The notes beneath the pieces were generated by a model that did not search any database, had not been told where the DNA came from, and saw only the letters and a list, made by a program, of their open reading frames with translations. A DNA stretch of 64,000 nucleotides. Source: Buchnera aphidicola (Cinara kochiana kochiana) (GTDB lineage: Bacteria; Pseudomonadota; Gammaproteobacteria; Enterobacterales; Enterobacteriaceae). Positions 1 through 9,736 of the stretch are shown one piece after another. The DNA lies in contig NZ_LR217707.1 of NCBI RefSeq assembly GCF_900698905.1, positions 124,001-188,000 of the forward strand, written 5' to 3'. The translations under genes were made by a program, and so were the position numbers. Position 1 is the stretch's first letter. Every line of letters begins with the position of its first letter.

Positions 1-65
1 TGGTAGAATTTACATCTTTATTGTTATTATCTGCATTACTTGTAGTATGTATACTTTTTAAGTAA
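1..65 (+). CDS. nuoJ: NADH-quinone oxidoreductase subunit J, C-terminal end only
   Basis: The reading frame starting at base 3 is open from the window edge to a TAA at 63-65 and gives twenty residues beginning VEFTSLLLLSALLVV, a hydrophobic helix. This resembles the last transmembrane helix of NuoJ, and the gene directly ahead of nuoK in enterobacteria is nuoJ. NuoJ is a small membrane-arm subunit of respiratory complex I. Only the end lies inside the window, so the call rests on position plus this short match. The tail after the helix is almost absent: the protein stops one Lys after it. Confidence 0.75.
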   Translation, partial: VEFTSLLLLSALLVVCILFK

Positions 66-108
66 TAAGATTTATTTTTGTGTTTTTATAAGGATAAAAT
101 ATAAGACT

Positions 109-411
109 ATGTTGCTATTAAATCACGGAATTATTGTATCGATTATAATATTTATAATCGGTTTAATGTCTTTATTAAGAAATAAAAATTTAATATTTAC
201 ATTAATTAGTTTAGAAATACTTACTAACGCAATTGCTTTAGCGATAGTATTAGTAGGGCATTATTGGAATCAAACCGATGGTCAAATTATGTATGTATTT
301 ATTATCACTACAGCAGCAGCGGAAGTTAGTATAATGTTAGCTTTTTTTTTAAAAATATATAAACAGTATAATACGTTAGATATATTTCAGTTAAGCGAGA
401 TTGATAAATGA
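109..411 (+). CDS. nuoK: NADH-quinone oxidoreductase subunit K
   Basis: NuoK is a three-helix inner-membrane subunit of complex I in the proton path of the membrane arm. The 100-residue product has the usual length, three hydrophobic segments (about residues 5-22, 28-50 and 60-84), the conserved membrane glutamate in SLEIL near residue 35, and a second glutamate in AAAEVSIMLAF near residue 72. Its stop overlaps the nuoL start by four bases (ATGA at 408-411), so the two are probably translationally coupled. It lies between the end of nuoJ and nuoL in the standard nuo order. Confidence 0.97.
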   Translation: MLLLNHGIIVSIIIFIIGLMSLLRNKNLIFTLISLEILTNAIALAIVLVGHYWNQTDGQIMYVFIITTAAAEVSIMLAFFLKIYKQYNTLDIFQLSEIDK

Positions 412-2270
412 ATTTAATTTACTATGTAGTTATATTTCCATTATTAAGTTGTTTATTATTGGTATGTTTGCAAAAATTTTTGTCAAAAAATAATGTTGCA
501 TTGATTAGTATTTCTTCAGTTTTTGTATCTTTATTATTTTTATTATATGTAATATATGATTATTATCATAAAATTAATATATCGAAAATTTTTTTTGTAC
601 CAATGTTGCATTGGATAACTGTAAATAATTACAATATTGAATGGAATTTTTTAATAGATTTTTTTTCTTTATCTATGTTAGCAATGGTTTTATTAATTAG
701 TATATGTGTATATTTATTTTCTTTTTGGTATATGCGAGATTCAGTTGTATATACGAAATATTTCATATATATGAATTTATTTATTTTGTGTATGATAATT
801 TTTATATTGACAAGTAACTTAATTACTATGTTTTGTGCTTGGGAAATAGTTGGAGTTTGTTCATATTTATTAATTGGTTTTTATTTTAATAATGAACGAA
901 ATGGATATGCTGCTATTAAGTCATTTTTAATGACTCGATTTGGTGATGTGTTTTTTTTAATTTCTATTTTTTTAATTTTTTTAAAATTTAATACAGTAGA
1001 TTTTTTAACGTTACAGAATTCTATTGATAAAATTATTTTTTTAAATAACAGTACAAATTACTTATCTATAATAACTTTTTTATTAATTATTGCAGCTATA
1101 GGAAAATCAGCGCAAGTACCTTTACATACATGGTTAATAGGGGCCATGGTTGGTCCAACACCGGCTTCTGCTTTAATTCATTCAGCTACTATGGTGACTA
1201 TGGGTGTTTATTTAATATTGCGGACATATGTATTATTTATATTTAATACTTATGCCATGAGTTTGTTAGCTATAATTGGTTGTATAACTATTATAATATC
1301 TAGTATTTCGGCTATTTTTGAGAATAATATTAAATGTATTTTAGCTTATTCCACTATGAGTCAAATTGGTTATATGTTTTTAGCGTTAGGATCTAATAAT
1401 ATTAAGGGTGCATTTTTTCATTTGATCTGTCATGCTTTTTTTAAATCTATATTGTTTTTGTCAGCTGGGTCTATTATAAAATGTGTAAATAATGAACAAA
1501 ATATTAGTAAAATGGGCAGTTTGTATAAAAAAATTCCTTTTGTTTATATAACTTTTTTAATAGGAAGTTTTTCTTTAGTATCGTTACCGTTTCTTACTTC
1601 TAGTTTTTATAGTAAAAGTAATATACTATTTAATATTTTATACCATAAAAATAATTTTTTATTAATATTTAGTTTAATAGGAATATTTTTAACTTCGATA
1701 TATGTATTTCGGATGGTATTTTTAGTATTTCACGGATCGCATAAATCTAATTTTGTATTTGTTAAGAAAAATTTTTTTCATAATATATCATTATTTGTTT
1801 TATGTATTGGTTGTACTCCAATTACATGGAATTTCATGTCATATATATGGAATCAATTACATTATGAATCTTTTATTATATTGTCGAATTTTGTTTATGT
1901 AGAATATTTGTCTAGTATTTTATCAGTATTTGGTTTTATTATAGTATATTTTATATATATAAAGAAAAATTTTTTAATAAAAAATTTTTCTTTAAATAAA
2001 GTGTTTAATTTATTTGATATATTAACTTATAATTATTGGTTTTTTGATGTTTTTTATTCTTATATATTTGTACAAACATATTGTAATTTATCAAATTATT
2101 TAAATAAAAATAATTTTTATTATATAGAAAGATTTTTATTAGATAAAATTTTTTTTCCTATTAAACGGTTATCTAATCTAAATTCACTTAATATGATCCA
2201 TCATATTAGATGGTATATTTTTTGTTTAACGTCAGTTTTGTTAATTATTTTTTTTGTTAATTATTATTAA
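408..2270 (+). CDS. nuoL: NADH-quinone oxidoreductase subunit L
   Basis: NuoL is the most distal antiporter-like subunit of complex I and carries the long lateral helix. The 620-residue product is close to the E. coli length (about 613). Visible family marks are MFCAWEIVGVCSYLLIGF around residues 138-155 with the membrane glutamate, GKSAQVPLHTWL around 228-239 with the channel lysine, GPTPASALIHSATMV after it, and AYSTMSQIGYMFLALG further on. The C-terminal third is rich in Phe, Tyr, Asn and Lys, as expected from AT drift, but stays hydrophobic. It starts inside the end of nuoK and is followed by nuoM. Confidence 0.98.
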   Translation: MNLIYYVVIFPLLSCLLLVCLQKFLSKNNVALISISSVFVSLLFLLYVIYDYYHKINISKIFFVPMLHWITVNNYNIEWNFLIDFFSLSMLAMVLLISICVYLFSFWYMRDSVVYTKYFIYMNLFILCMIIFILTSNLITMFCAWEIVGVCSYLLIGFYFNNERNGYAAIKSFLMTRFGDVFFLISIFLIFLKFNTVDFLTLQNSIDKIIFLNNSTNYLSIITFLLIIAAIGKSAQVPLHTWLIGAMVGPTPASALIHSATMVTMGVYLILRTYVLFIFNTYAMSLLAIIGCITIIISSISAIFENNIKCILAYSTMSQIGYMFLALGSNNIKGAFFHLICHAFFKSILFLSAGSIIKCVNNEQNISKMGSLYKKIPFVYITFLIGSFSLVSLPFLTSSFYSKSNILFNILYHKNNFLLIFSLIGIFLTSIYVFRMVFLVFHGSHKSNFVFVKKNFFHNISLFVLCIGCTPITWNFMSYIWNQLHYESFIILSNFVYVEYLSSILSVFGFIIVYFIYIKKNFLIKNFSLNKVFNLFDILTYNYWFFDVFYSYIFVQTYCNLSNYLNKNNFYYIERFLLDKIFFPIKRLSNLNSLNMIHHIRWYIFCLTSVLLIIFFVNYY

Positions 2271-2345
2271 ATATAATTTAATGATATTGTAATAATTTTG
2301 ATAAATTTTTATATATCTATATATATAGTAAGGATAATATATTGT

Positions 2346-3815
2346 ATGATACTTTTAATTTTTATATTAGCTCCCTTATTAGGAGCTATATTATCAGTAT
2401 TGATGGGATTTTTGGATAAGAGAATTCCTCGTTATATAGCTGCTTTTTCTATGGCAAGTTGTTTATTAGTTGCATTATTTATTTATTTTACTAGTAACGG
2501 TATATTTAAAGAAAATATTGCTATTCATACATTATTTATTACATTCCACAAAATATGGTTTTCAGAATATGGTATTTCGATTTATTTGGGTTTAGATAAT
2601 TTATCATTATTAATGATTTTACTAACTTCTTTAATTGGATTATGTTCCGTGTACTGTGAGTGGTATAAATTAAATAATAAAATAGGAATATTTTATGGTT
2701 TTTTATTGTGTATTATATCGGGTATGTTTGGTATTTTTTTATCTTTTGATATGTTTTTATTTTTTTTATTTTGGGAATTAATATTAATTCCTATGTATTT
2801 TTTAATTATTTTTTGGAATAAAAATAGTAAAAATTGTTATGATATTATTTATGTTGCTCGTAAATTTTTTATTTATTCACAAATATCTGGTTTTTTATTA
2901 TTATTTTTTATATTGAATATAGCGTGTGTATACTATAGTAATTTTGGAATTTGGACGTTTAATTATTTTGCTTTAAAGAATGTCAAGATGTCTATATATA
3001 CTGAATTTTTTTTAATGTTTAGTTTGTTGTTATCTTTTATTATAAAAATTCCATTATTTCCGTTTCACGGTTGGTTGCCTGATATGCAAGAGCATATTTC
3101 TCCTTCAGGATCAGTGGATTTAATAGGAATTTTATTAAAACCAGCTGTATATGGATTATTACGATTTTATTTAGTATTTTTTTCTCGTACGTCTCATATT
3201 TTATCTTTATTTTTAATGTTTATTGGTTTATTTTCAATGTTTTATGGTTCTATCATGGCGTTTTCTCAAAAAAATATAAAAAGATTATTAGCATATTCTA
3301 CTATTTCTAGTATGGGTATTATTTTTGCTGCTATACATAGTAATAGTATAGTTGCTTATCAAGGTGTTTTATTATATTTGGTATCATCTGTTGTTTCTAC
3401 AGCTGCGTTATTAATTTTAAATGGAAAAATATTTATTCATATCAATACTCAAAATATTTATTGCATGAATGGATTGTGGTCTTATATGAATTTTATTCCA
3501 TCATTTTTTTTATTTTTTTCTCTAGCAATGTTAAATATACCTATGACTGGAAATTTTAGTGGTGAATTTATGATGTTATTTGGTATTTTTATGCAATATC
3601 CGATTCTTGGATGTTTTTTTATTTTTGGTTTATTTTTGTCTTCTATTTACTTTTTAATAATGATACAGCGAGTATGTTATAGTTCTAACCAATTATCTAT
3701 TATAAAAAATGAATTAAATTTTTTTGATTTTATTATATTATTTGTATTTGTATTTTGTTTGTGTTTTTTAGGATTATATCCTAAATTTATTTTAAAATTT
3801 TTATCGGATATATAA
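2346..3815 (+). CDS. nuoM: NADH-quinone oxidoreductase subunit M
   Basis: NuoM is the second antiporter-like proton-pumping subunit of complex I. The conserved core is clear: FWELILIPMYFLI with the key glutamate, KIPLFPFHGWLPDMQEHISP with the channel lysine, and AYSTISSMGII. The frame is open 16 codons further upstream, but ATG at 2346 gives a normal hydrophobic NuoM N-terminus (MILLIFILAPLLG) and has an AAGGA at 2330-2334, so this start is preferred. That gives 489 residues, against about 509 in E. coli. It is followed by nuoN after 50 bases. Confidence 0.96.
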   Translation: MILLIFILAPLLGAILSVLMGFLDKRIPRYIAAFSMASCLLVALFIYFTSNGIFKENIAIHTLFITFHKIWFSEYGISIYLGLDNLSLLMILLTSLIGLCSVYCEWYKLNNKIGIFYGFLLCIISGMFGIFLSFDMFLFFLFWELILIPMYFLIIFWNKNSKNCYDIIYVARKFFIYSQISGFLLLFFILNIACVYYSNFGIWTFNYFALKNVKMSIYTEFFLMFSLLLSFIIKIPLFPFHGWLPDMQEHISPSGSVDLIGILLKPAVYGLLRFYLVFFSRTSHILSLFLMFIGLFSMFYGSIMAFSQKNIKRLLAYSTISSMGIIFAAIHSNSIVAYQGVLLYLVSSVVSTAALLILNGKIFIHINTQNIYCMNGLWSYMNFIPSFFLFFSLAMLNIPMTGNFSGEFMMLFGIFMQYPILGCFFIFGLFLSSIYFLIMIQRVCYSSNQLSIIKNELNFFDFIILFVFVFCLCFLGLYPKFILKFLSDI

Positions 3816-3865
3816 ATTAGGTATATCATGATTATATGTAGTGTTAATAACCAGGTAATAAAATT

Positions 3866-5329
3866 ATGATTAAATTATTTGACAGTATTATTCTAATAAT
3901 GCCAATTTTATCATTGATTTGTTCTATTATAATAATTTTTTATATTTCATTTTATAAAAAAAATTTATTTTTGGAAAGTATAATTGTCATATGTGGTTTA
4001 TTGTTTAGTATAATGATTATTTTGTATTTAAAAGTGTTTATGTTAGAGTATGTTTCTGAATTAATTAAAATAGATCAATATTCTTATTTTTATATTTTTA
4101 TGTTGCTTTTTTCTAGTTTATGTACATGTATATTTGCGTATCCTTGGATGCTATATAGAAATATGTATTCGACAGAATTTTACTCATTTATTTTATTATC
4201 TACTATTGGTGGAATTTTAGTATCTATTGCATTTAATTTTTCTACTTTATTTATAGGAATAGAATTATTATTTTTTCCTATATTGGGTGTTTTAATTTTA
4301 TTTCCAAAAAATAAATTTAATTGGTCTGCTATATTAACATATTTAGTTGTATCAGTTTTTTCGTCCATTTTACTATTATTAGGTTGTTCTTTTATTTATT
4401 TTGTTTCAGGTCGATTATGTTTTTCTTTTTTTACATATATTTTTATATATTATCCTACTATTATGTATAGTAGTGTTGTTTTTTTTGGATTATTTATGGT
4501 TTTATTTTCTCTTTTTTTAAAATTATCATTATTTCCTTTACATATCTGGGCTCCGGATATATATCAATATACTAATTCTTGTGCGTTAATATATTTTTCG
4601 ACAATTACTAAAATTTCTATTTTGTCTTTTTTGGTGCGTTTTCTATATTATATTCCTTATTTAAATAAGATAAAAATTATATTTAATATACTATATTGTG
4701 TTGCGATATTTTCTCTTTTATTCGGTAATTTAGTAGCAGCTCTACAAAATAAGATTCAAAGATTAATTGGATATTTGTCTATTTCTAATCTTGGTTTTTT
4801 ATTAATTTTAATAATAACGTATTCTCAAAAAGAGAATATATATATGACTAAATATATTAATATATATATATTTGGCTATTTAATAGGATTGCTTGGTTTT
4901 TTTGGCATTAAAAGTATTATTGATTTTAATATTTTGATTAAAAATATACATGATACAAAAAATAATTCATTAACTGGATTATTTTGGTATGACCCTATTT
5001 TAGGAATTATGATGACGATAATTTTATTATCTTTATCTGGATTTCCTATAACAATAGGATTTTGGGGAAAATTTTTTGTTTTTAAACATTTAGTTTATAA
5101 AAATTTTTTTATTACGGTAATATGTATGATGTTAAGTAGTATAGTAGGTACATATAGTTATTTAAACATTATTTACAGTTTGTATTGTAAGCAGCCTGTT
5201 GAATTAAAAAAAACGCATGTATCGAATCGTCTGAATGTTACTATATTGCAAAAATATTTAGTTATATGTATTGGAGTTATTTTAATATTATTGGGTTTTT
5301 TTCCGCAATTTTTATATGATTTTTTTTGA
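3866..5329 (+). CDS. nuoN: NADH-quinone oxidoreductase subunit N
   Basis: NuoN is the third antiporter-like subunit of complex I and the last gene of the nuo operon. The 487-residue product has about fourteen hydrophobic segments, LFIGIELLFFPILG with the membrane glutamate near residue 135, LKLSLFPLHIWAPDIYQYTN with the channel lysine near residue 215, and ISNLGFLL. The C-terminal GFPITIGFWGKFFVFKHL is typical of this subunit. Divergence from E. coli is stronger than for nuoL and nuoM, but order and length (485 in E. coli) settle the call. A hairpin terminator lies about 190 bases downstream. Confidence 0.96.
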   Translation: MIKLFDSIILIMPILSLICSIIIIFYISFYKKNLFLESIIVICGLLFSIMIILYLKVFMLEYVSELIKIDQYSYFYIFMLLFSSLCTCIFAYPWMLYRNMYSTEFYSFILLSTIGGILVSIAFNFSTLFIGIELLFFPILGVLILFPKNKFNWSAILTYLVVSVFSSILLLLGCSFIYFVSGRLCFSFFTYIFIYYPTIMYSSVVFFGLFMVLFSLFLKLSLFPLHIWAPDIYQYTNSCALIYFSTITKISILSFLVRFLYYIPYLNKIKIIFNILYCVAIFSLLFGNLVAALQNKIQRLIGYLSISNLGFLLILIITYSQKENIYMTKYINIYIFGYLIGLLGFFGIKSIIDFNILIKNIHDTKNNSLTGLFWYDPILGIMMTIILLSLSGFPITIGFWGKFFVFKHLVYKNFFITVICMMLSSIVGTYSYLNIIYSLYCKQPVELKKTHVSNRLNVTILQKYLVICIGVILILLGFFPQFLYDFF

Positions 5330-5653
5330 TATGATTTATATAAATTTTAATATAAATAGTATTTTATTAAAAATTCTTAAATATATTGATTAAATATAGT
5401 AAATTTTAATTTTCAATTAAATATTAAATCAATATTTCATTTATTGCATACAAAAATTATTTTTAAATATTGATTAACATTCTTAATGTATAAATTTATT
5501 TTTTAAAATAATATAATGTTGGAATTTTTTCCAACATTTTATTATTTATATCTTGAATTTTAATTGTATTATTATTTTATATATAAATTAATTATATAAT
5601 TATATATACTAATTATATTTAATATGAATATTATAAATTATAATTATTAATTT
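5330..5653. other. Non-coding stretch between convergent nuoN and prs
   Basis: These 324 bases are about 90 % A/T. The only structure I see is the perfect hairpin at 5515-5538. No reading frame of useful length and no tRNA-like segment is present. Confidence 0.7.
5515..5538. terminator. Bidirectional terminator between nuoN and prs
   Basis: A perfect ten-base inverted repeat, AATGTTGGAA and its complement, flanks a TTTT loop. T-rich sequence follows on the + strand and A/T-rich sequence on the - strand. It lies between convergent genes, so it can end both nuoN and prs transcripts. G/C pairs sit mid-stem in otherwise A/T-only DNA, which suggests selection. Confidence 0.75.
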
Positions 5654-6595
5654 TTAAAACATTTCAGAAATTGATTCTTCTTTATTAATTCTTCGGATAG
5701 CTTCTGCCAGCATATTTGATACTGTTAATATATGTATATTTTTTAAAAATTTTATTTTTTTAGATAACGGAATTGTATCGCATATTATAAATTCATCTAT
5801 ATTTGATTTTTTTATATTTTTATCGGCTATGCCCGAAAAAATAGGATGTGTAGCATATGCATAAATTCTATGCGCTCCTCTTTTTTTGAGAGCAGTTGCT
5901 GCTTTACATAAAGTAATTCCAGTATCTATAATATCATCTATTAAGATACAATCTCTGTTTTTTACTTTTCCAATAATATTCATTACTTGTGAAGCATTTA
6001 CGCTCGGTCTACGTTTATCAATAATTGCCATTTCAGAATCGTGTAATAATTTTGCAATGGTTCGTGTTCTAATAATTCCACCAATATCTGGTGATACAAA
6101 TATAGGATTTAAAAAATTAATTTTTAATAATGCTTTTAGCAATAAAGGACTGCTAGAGATATTATCTATCGGAATATCAAAAAAACCTTGAATTTGTTCA
6201 GCATGTAAATCAATTGTTAAGATACGATCGACTCCAACATTTGATAAAAAATCGGCAATTACTTTTGCTGTGATAGGAACTCTAGATGATTGGATTCTCC
6301 TATCTTGTCGAGCGTATCCAAAATAAGGAATAACAGCTGTAATACGTCCAGCTGAAGCGCGTCTGAGAGCGTCTATCATAATTATTAATTCCATAAAATT
6401 ATCATTAGTAGGCGCGCATGTTGATTGTATCAGAAAAACATCAGATCCTCTTATATTTTCATTAATTTGAACACTAATTTCTCCATCACTAAATTTGCTT
6501 ACTGTAGCTTTTCCTAGTGTAGTATTTAATTGATTAGCTATTTTTTGAGCTAAATTTGGAACAGAATTTCCTGAAAATAATTTGATTTTTTCCAT
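5654..6595 (-). CDS. prs: Ribose-phosphate pyrophosphokinase (PRPP synthetase)
   Basis: Makes phosphoribosyl pyrophosphate from ribose 5-phosphate and ATP for nucleotide, histidine and tryptophan synthesis in the cytoplasm. The 313-residue protein (E. coli 315) has the N-terminal [16 protein letters not shown], the ATP-loop region [11 protein letters not shown] near residue 95, the metal-site histidine in [16 protein letters not shown] near residue 130, and the PRPP-binding loop [11 protein letters not shown] near residue 220. A purine-rich AGAGAAAGAGA lies just before the ATG. It is divergent from prfA. The genes that separate prs from prfA in E. coli (ispE, lolB, hemA) are absent. Confidence 0.97.
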   Translation of the reverse strand: MEKIKLFSGNSVPNLAQKIANQLNTTLGKATVSKFSDGEISVQINENIRGSDVFLIQSTCAPTNDNFMELIIMIDALRRASAGRITAVIPYFGYARQDRRIQSSRVPITAKVIADFLSNVGVDRILTIDLHAEQIQGFFDIPIDNISSSPLLLKALLKINFLNPIFVSPDIGGIIRTRTIAKLLHDSEMAIIDKRRPSVNASQVMNIIGKVKNRDCILIDDIIDTGITLCKAATALKKRGAHRIYAYATHPIFSGIADKNIKKSNIDEFIICDTIPLSKKIKFLKNIHILTVSNMLAEAIRRINKEESISEMF

Positions 6596-6808
6596 ACTGA
6601 TCTCTTTCTCTTGATATATAGTATATTTTATAAATAATTATATTATATAGAAATTATAAATTTTAAAAATATTTTTTTATTTTTAACTTAAAATAATTAA
6701 TAATGTAATTACATGAATTTATTGTATATGTTTACTTATATTATGTTATGATTATTATTTAAGATTATTTTTTTATATTTTTGCGGTTTTAAGTTAATGG
6801 GTATTTTT

Positions 6809-7882
6809 ATGAAAAAATCAATAATTATAAAATTACAAAATTTAACAAAAAGATATACAGAATTAGAATTTTTATTATCAAATAATTATAAGAAATTTAA
6901 TAAAGAAGAATTTTTTAAATTATCTAAAGAAAAATCAGAATTATTTGAATTAAATGAATTATTTGTTTTGTGGTTATCAATAAAATCAGAAATAAAAAAT
7001 ATTAAATTATTATTACGAGATTCAGTTATTGGTGAATTAGCTGAAGAAGAATTATGTGTTTTACTGAAAAAAAAAAATAAAACTGAAAGAAAGATAGAAA
7101 CTTTATTGATTCCAATTGATCCGTATGATAAAAATAGTTGTTTTATTGAAATTAGAGCTGCAACAGGAGGATTGGAAGCTGCAATTTTTTCTGGAGAATT
7201 ATGTAAAATGTATATGAGATATGCTGATTTAAGATCTTGGAAGGTCAATATCATTAATATGCATGCTGGAGATCAAGGAGGTTATAAAGTAGTTATTTTA
7301 AAAGTTATTGGGATTGGAGTTTGTAAACGGTTGAAATTTGAATCTGGAGGTCATAGAGTACAACGGGTTCCACAAACGGAATCTCAAGGTCGTATACACA
7401 CTTCAACATGTACGGTAGCAATCATGCCCGAAGCACCTAAATCAGAAAAAATTATTTTAAATACTATTGATTTAAAAATTGATACCTTTCGCTCTTCAGG
7501 AGCTGGCGGGCAGCATGTTAATACGACTGATTCTGCAGTTCGTATTACACATCTTCCTACAGGTAATGTAGTTGAGTGTCAAGATGAACGATCTCAACAT
7601 AAAAATAAAGAAAAAGCATTATCAGTATTATCTGCTAAAATTTATGCAGAAAAGAACGCAAAAAAAGAATCAGAAAGTTCATTGATGAGAAAAAATTTGT
7701 TGGGTACAGGATCGAGGTCAGACCGAAATAGAACATATAATTTTCCTCAAAATCGAGTAACTGATCATCGCATTAATTTGACTTTATATCGATTAAATGA
7801 AATTTTGTCCGGTAAATTAGATTTATTTATTGATCCGTTATTAAGAGAATATCAAGCAGATTTATTGTTAATGACAGAATAG
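6809..7882 (+). CDS. prfA: Peptide chain release factor 1 (RF1)
   Basis: Reads UAA and UAG stop codons and triggers hydrolysis of peptidyl-tRNA. The catalytic [17 protein letters not shown] motif with GGQ is present near residue 234. The stop-reading P-x-T tripeptide is PQT at residues 188-190, where E. coli has PAT. The frame runs four codons further up to an ATG at 6797, but alignment with the E. coli N-terminus (MKPSIVAKLE) supports ATG at 6809 ([10 protein letters not shown]), giving 357 residues against 360. prmC, whose product methylates the GGQ glutamine, follows 23 bases downstream. Confidence 0.96.
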   Translation: MKKSIIIKLQNLTKRYTELEFLLSNNYKKFNKEEFFKLSKEKSELFELNELFVLWLSIKSEIKNIKLLLRDSVIGELAEEELCVLLKKKNKTERKIETLLIPIDPYDKNSCFIEIRAATGGLEAAIFSGELCKMYMRYADLRSWKVNIINMHAGDQGGYKVVILKVIGIGVCKRLKFESGGHRVQRVPQTESQGRIHTSTCTVAIMPEAPKSEKIILNTIDLKIDTFRSSGAGGQHVNTTDSAVRITHLPTGNVVECQDERSQHKNKEKALSVLSAKIYAEKNAKKESESSLMRKNLLGTGSRSDRNRTYNFPQNRVTDHRINLTLYRLNEILSGKLDLFIDPLLREYQADLLLMTE

Positions 7883-7905
7883 AATTATATTGGTGTATAT
7901 AACAA

Positions 7906-8745
7906 ATGAAAGTTTTAGAATGGTTATTTCATGCTAAAAAAAAATTAGTTAATATTTTGACAGCACAATTAGATTTAGAAGTTTTAATATGTTATGTATT
8001 AAAATGTTCAAAAGAAGAATTATTTTTAAATATTACACAAAAAATTAAAGATAATGATTTATTTATTTTAAATAATTTGTTAGATAGACGAATATCAGGA
8101 GAGCCTATAGCATATATTATATGTAAAAAAGAATTTTGGTCCCTTTCTTTATTTGTGTCTTCTTTTGTATTAATTCCTAGATCAGACACAGAAATTTTAG
8201 TTGAACAAGTTTTATTACGAATTTCTTTAAATTGTAGTTTTATTCTTGATTTAGGAACTGGTAGTGGTGCAATTGCATTAGCAATAGCTACAGAATGTCC
8301 TCAGTGTAAAGTTATTGGTATAGATAATAGTTTACATGCATTATCGGTAGCGCGATATAATGCTAAAAAACTAAGTATTAAGAATGTTTGTTTTATTTAT
8401 AGTAACTGGTTTTCACGTATTCCTTCAATAAAATTTCATGTAATTGTTTGTAATCCACCATATTTATCTGAAACAAATTTTTATGATTCCAAAAAAAACC
8501 TTATTTTTGAGCCGTATAACGCATTAGTTGCAGGTAAGAAAGGGATAGAATGTATACAATATATTGTAGAAAATGCTTGTTTTCATCTTGTTTCTATGGG
8601 ATGGTTATATATTGAGCATTGTTATAAACAAACTAGTATAGTAAGAAAGATATTTAAAACTAATTTTTTTATAAAAATATATTCAATAAAAGACTATTCT
8701 AGTCGTAATAGAATTACGTTTGGTTGTTTAAAAAAAATAAGATAA
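7906..8745 (+). CDS. prmC: Release factor glutamine methyltransferase
   Basis: Also known as HemK. Uses S-adenosylmethionine to methylate the glutamine of the GGQ motif in release factors. The 279-residue protein matches the family length (E. coli 277). It has a helical N-terminal domain, the SAM-binding motif ILDLGTGSGAIALAIA near residue 110-125, VIGIDNS after it, and the glutamine-binding NPPY in VCNPPYLSE near residue 185. PRSDTEILVEQVL before the Rossmann fold is also typical. It follows prfA, its main substrate gene. Confidence 0.96.
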   Translation: MKVLEWLFHAKKKLVNILTAQLDLEVLICYVLKCSKEELFLNITQKIKDNDLFILNNLLDRRISGEPIAYIICKKEFWSLSLFVSSFVLIPRSDTEILVEQVLLRISLNCSFILDLGTGSGAIALAIATECPQCKVIGIDNSLHALSVARYNAKKLSIKNVCFIYSNWFSRIPSIKFHVIVCNPPYLSETNFYDSKKNLIFEPYNALVAGKKGIECIQYIVENACFHLVSMGWLYIEHCYKQTSIVRKIFKTNFFIKIYSIKDYSSRNRITFGCLKKIR

Positions 8746-8804
8746 TTTTTTATAAAATTTTTTATACATGTTTTAATTTTATTGATAAATATTTAGGATG
8801 ATAT

Positions 8805-9614
8805 ATGATAGATTTGAATAATATTAATTTTTCTGAAATGTCTTTATTTGAAGTTATGGTTAAAATCATAGCAAATATTCGTTTTGATTTTTGTGAATCA
8901 AAAATTATGAACATGTATATCAAAAAAATACAAGAAGTATCATTATTTATTTCTGATCAATTATCAGAAATGAAAAAATTAGAGCAGTTATTATTGATAT
9001 TTTATAAAAATTGGAATTTTGGTTGTTCTACGGATAAATACAAATTATCTGATATGATTTGGTTAGATACAGTGATTTTATCTAACCAAGGTAATTCATT
9101 TTCTTTAGGAATTATATTAATATATATTGCTAGTCAATTAAATATGATTATAAAACCAGTAATTTTTCCGACACAATTGATTTTAAAATTTCAAAATTTA
9201 GAAAAAAAATTTTTTTATATTAATCCTATTGACGGAGAAATTCTTAGCAAACATACTTTGAAAGCTTGGTTAAAAGGTAATATTAGTCCTTCTACTGAGT
9301 TACAAGATAGTGATTTACAAGAATCAACTTCATTAATTGTTATACAAAAAATTTTAGACATGTTAAAAATAGCTTTAATTGAAGAACGAAATATTGAATT
9401 AGCTTTAAATGTCAGTAATATATTATTACAACTTAAACCTAAAGATCCGTATGAAGTTAGAGATAGAGGATTAATTTTTTCTCAATTAAAATGTTATCAT
9501 GTAGCTATTTCAGACTTATTATATTTTGTTGAACAGTGTCCTGAAGATCCTGTTAGTGACATCATTAAAATGCAAATTAATTCTATTGAACGAAAAAAAG
9601 TTATTTTACATTAA
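8805..9614 (+). CDS. sirB1: SirB1-family protein (transglutaminase-like and TPR)
   Basis: Equivalent to E. coli SirB1/YchA, which sits in the same place after prfA-prmC. The 269-residue product has the family's central region LSDMIWLDTVILSNQGNSFSLG, then PVIFPTQLILKF and WLKGNISPS, and a C-terminal tetratricopeptide-like part with LKPKDPYEVRDRGLIFSQL and FVEQCPEDP. Its molecular role is not established. Conservation in such a reduced genome suggests a function tied to its neighbours. The nucleophilic cysteine expected of a real transglutaminase is not evident, as in the E. coli protein. Confidence 0.9.
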   Translation: MIDLNNINFSEMSLFEVMVKIIANIRFDFCESKIMNMYIKKIQEVSLFISDQLSEMKKLEQLLLIFYKNWNFGCSTDKYKLSDMIWLDTVILSNQGNSFSLGIILIYIASQLNMIIKPVIFPTQLILKFQNLEKKFFYINPIDGEILSKHTLKAWLKGNISPSTELQDSDLQESTSLIVIQKILDMLKIALIEERNIELALNVSNILLQLKPKDPYEVRDRGLIFSQLKCYHVAISDLLYFVEQCPEDPVSDIIKMQINSIERKKVILH

Positions 9615-9736
9615 AAATAATTTTATTAAAAATATTTTTTTATTTATTAATGGCTATTGTTAATTTTAATAAACTAAATTTATTATTAATATAATTTTTA
9701 TTTTTAAGATATGTTTATTTTTAAAAAGAGATTTTT

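Noticed and set aside
2298-2345. An upstream start for nuoM adding 16 residues
   Set aside because: The added residues do not match NuoM N-termini and no ribosome site precedes them, while ATG 2346 has AAGGA upstream.
6886-7254. 122-codon open frame on the - strand inside prfA
   Set aside because: Shadow of prfA; composition is that of reversed Lys/Glu-rich coding sequence.
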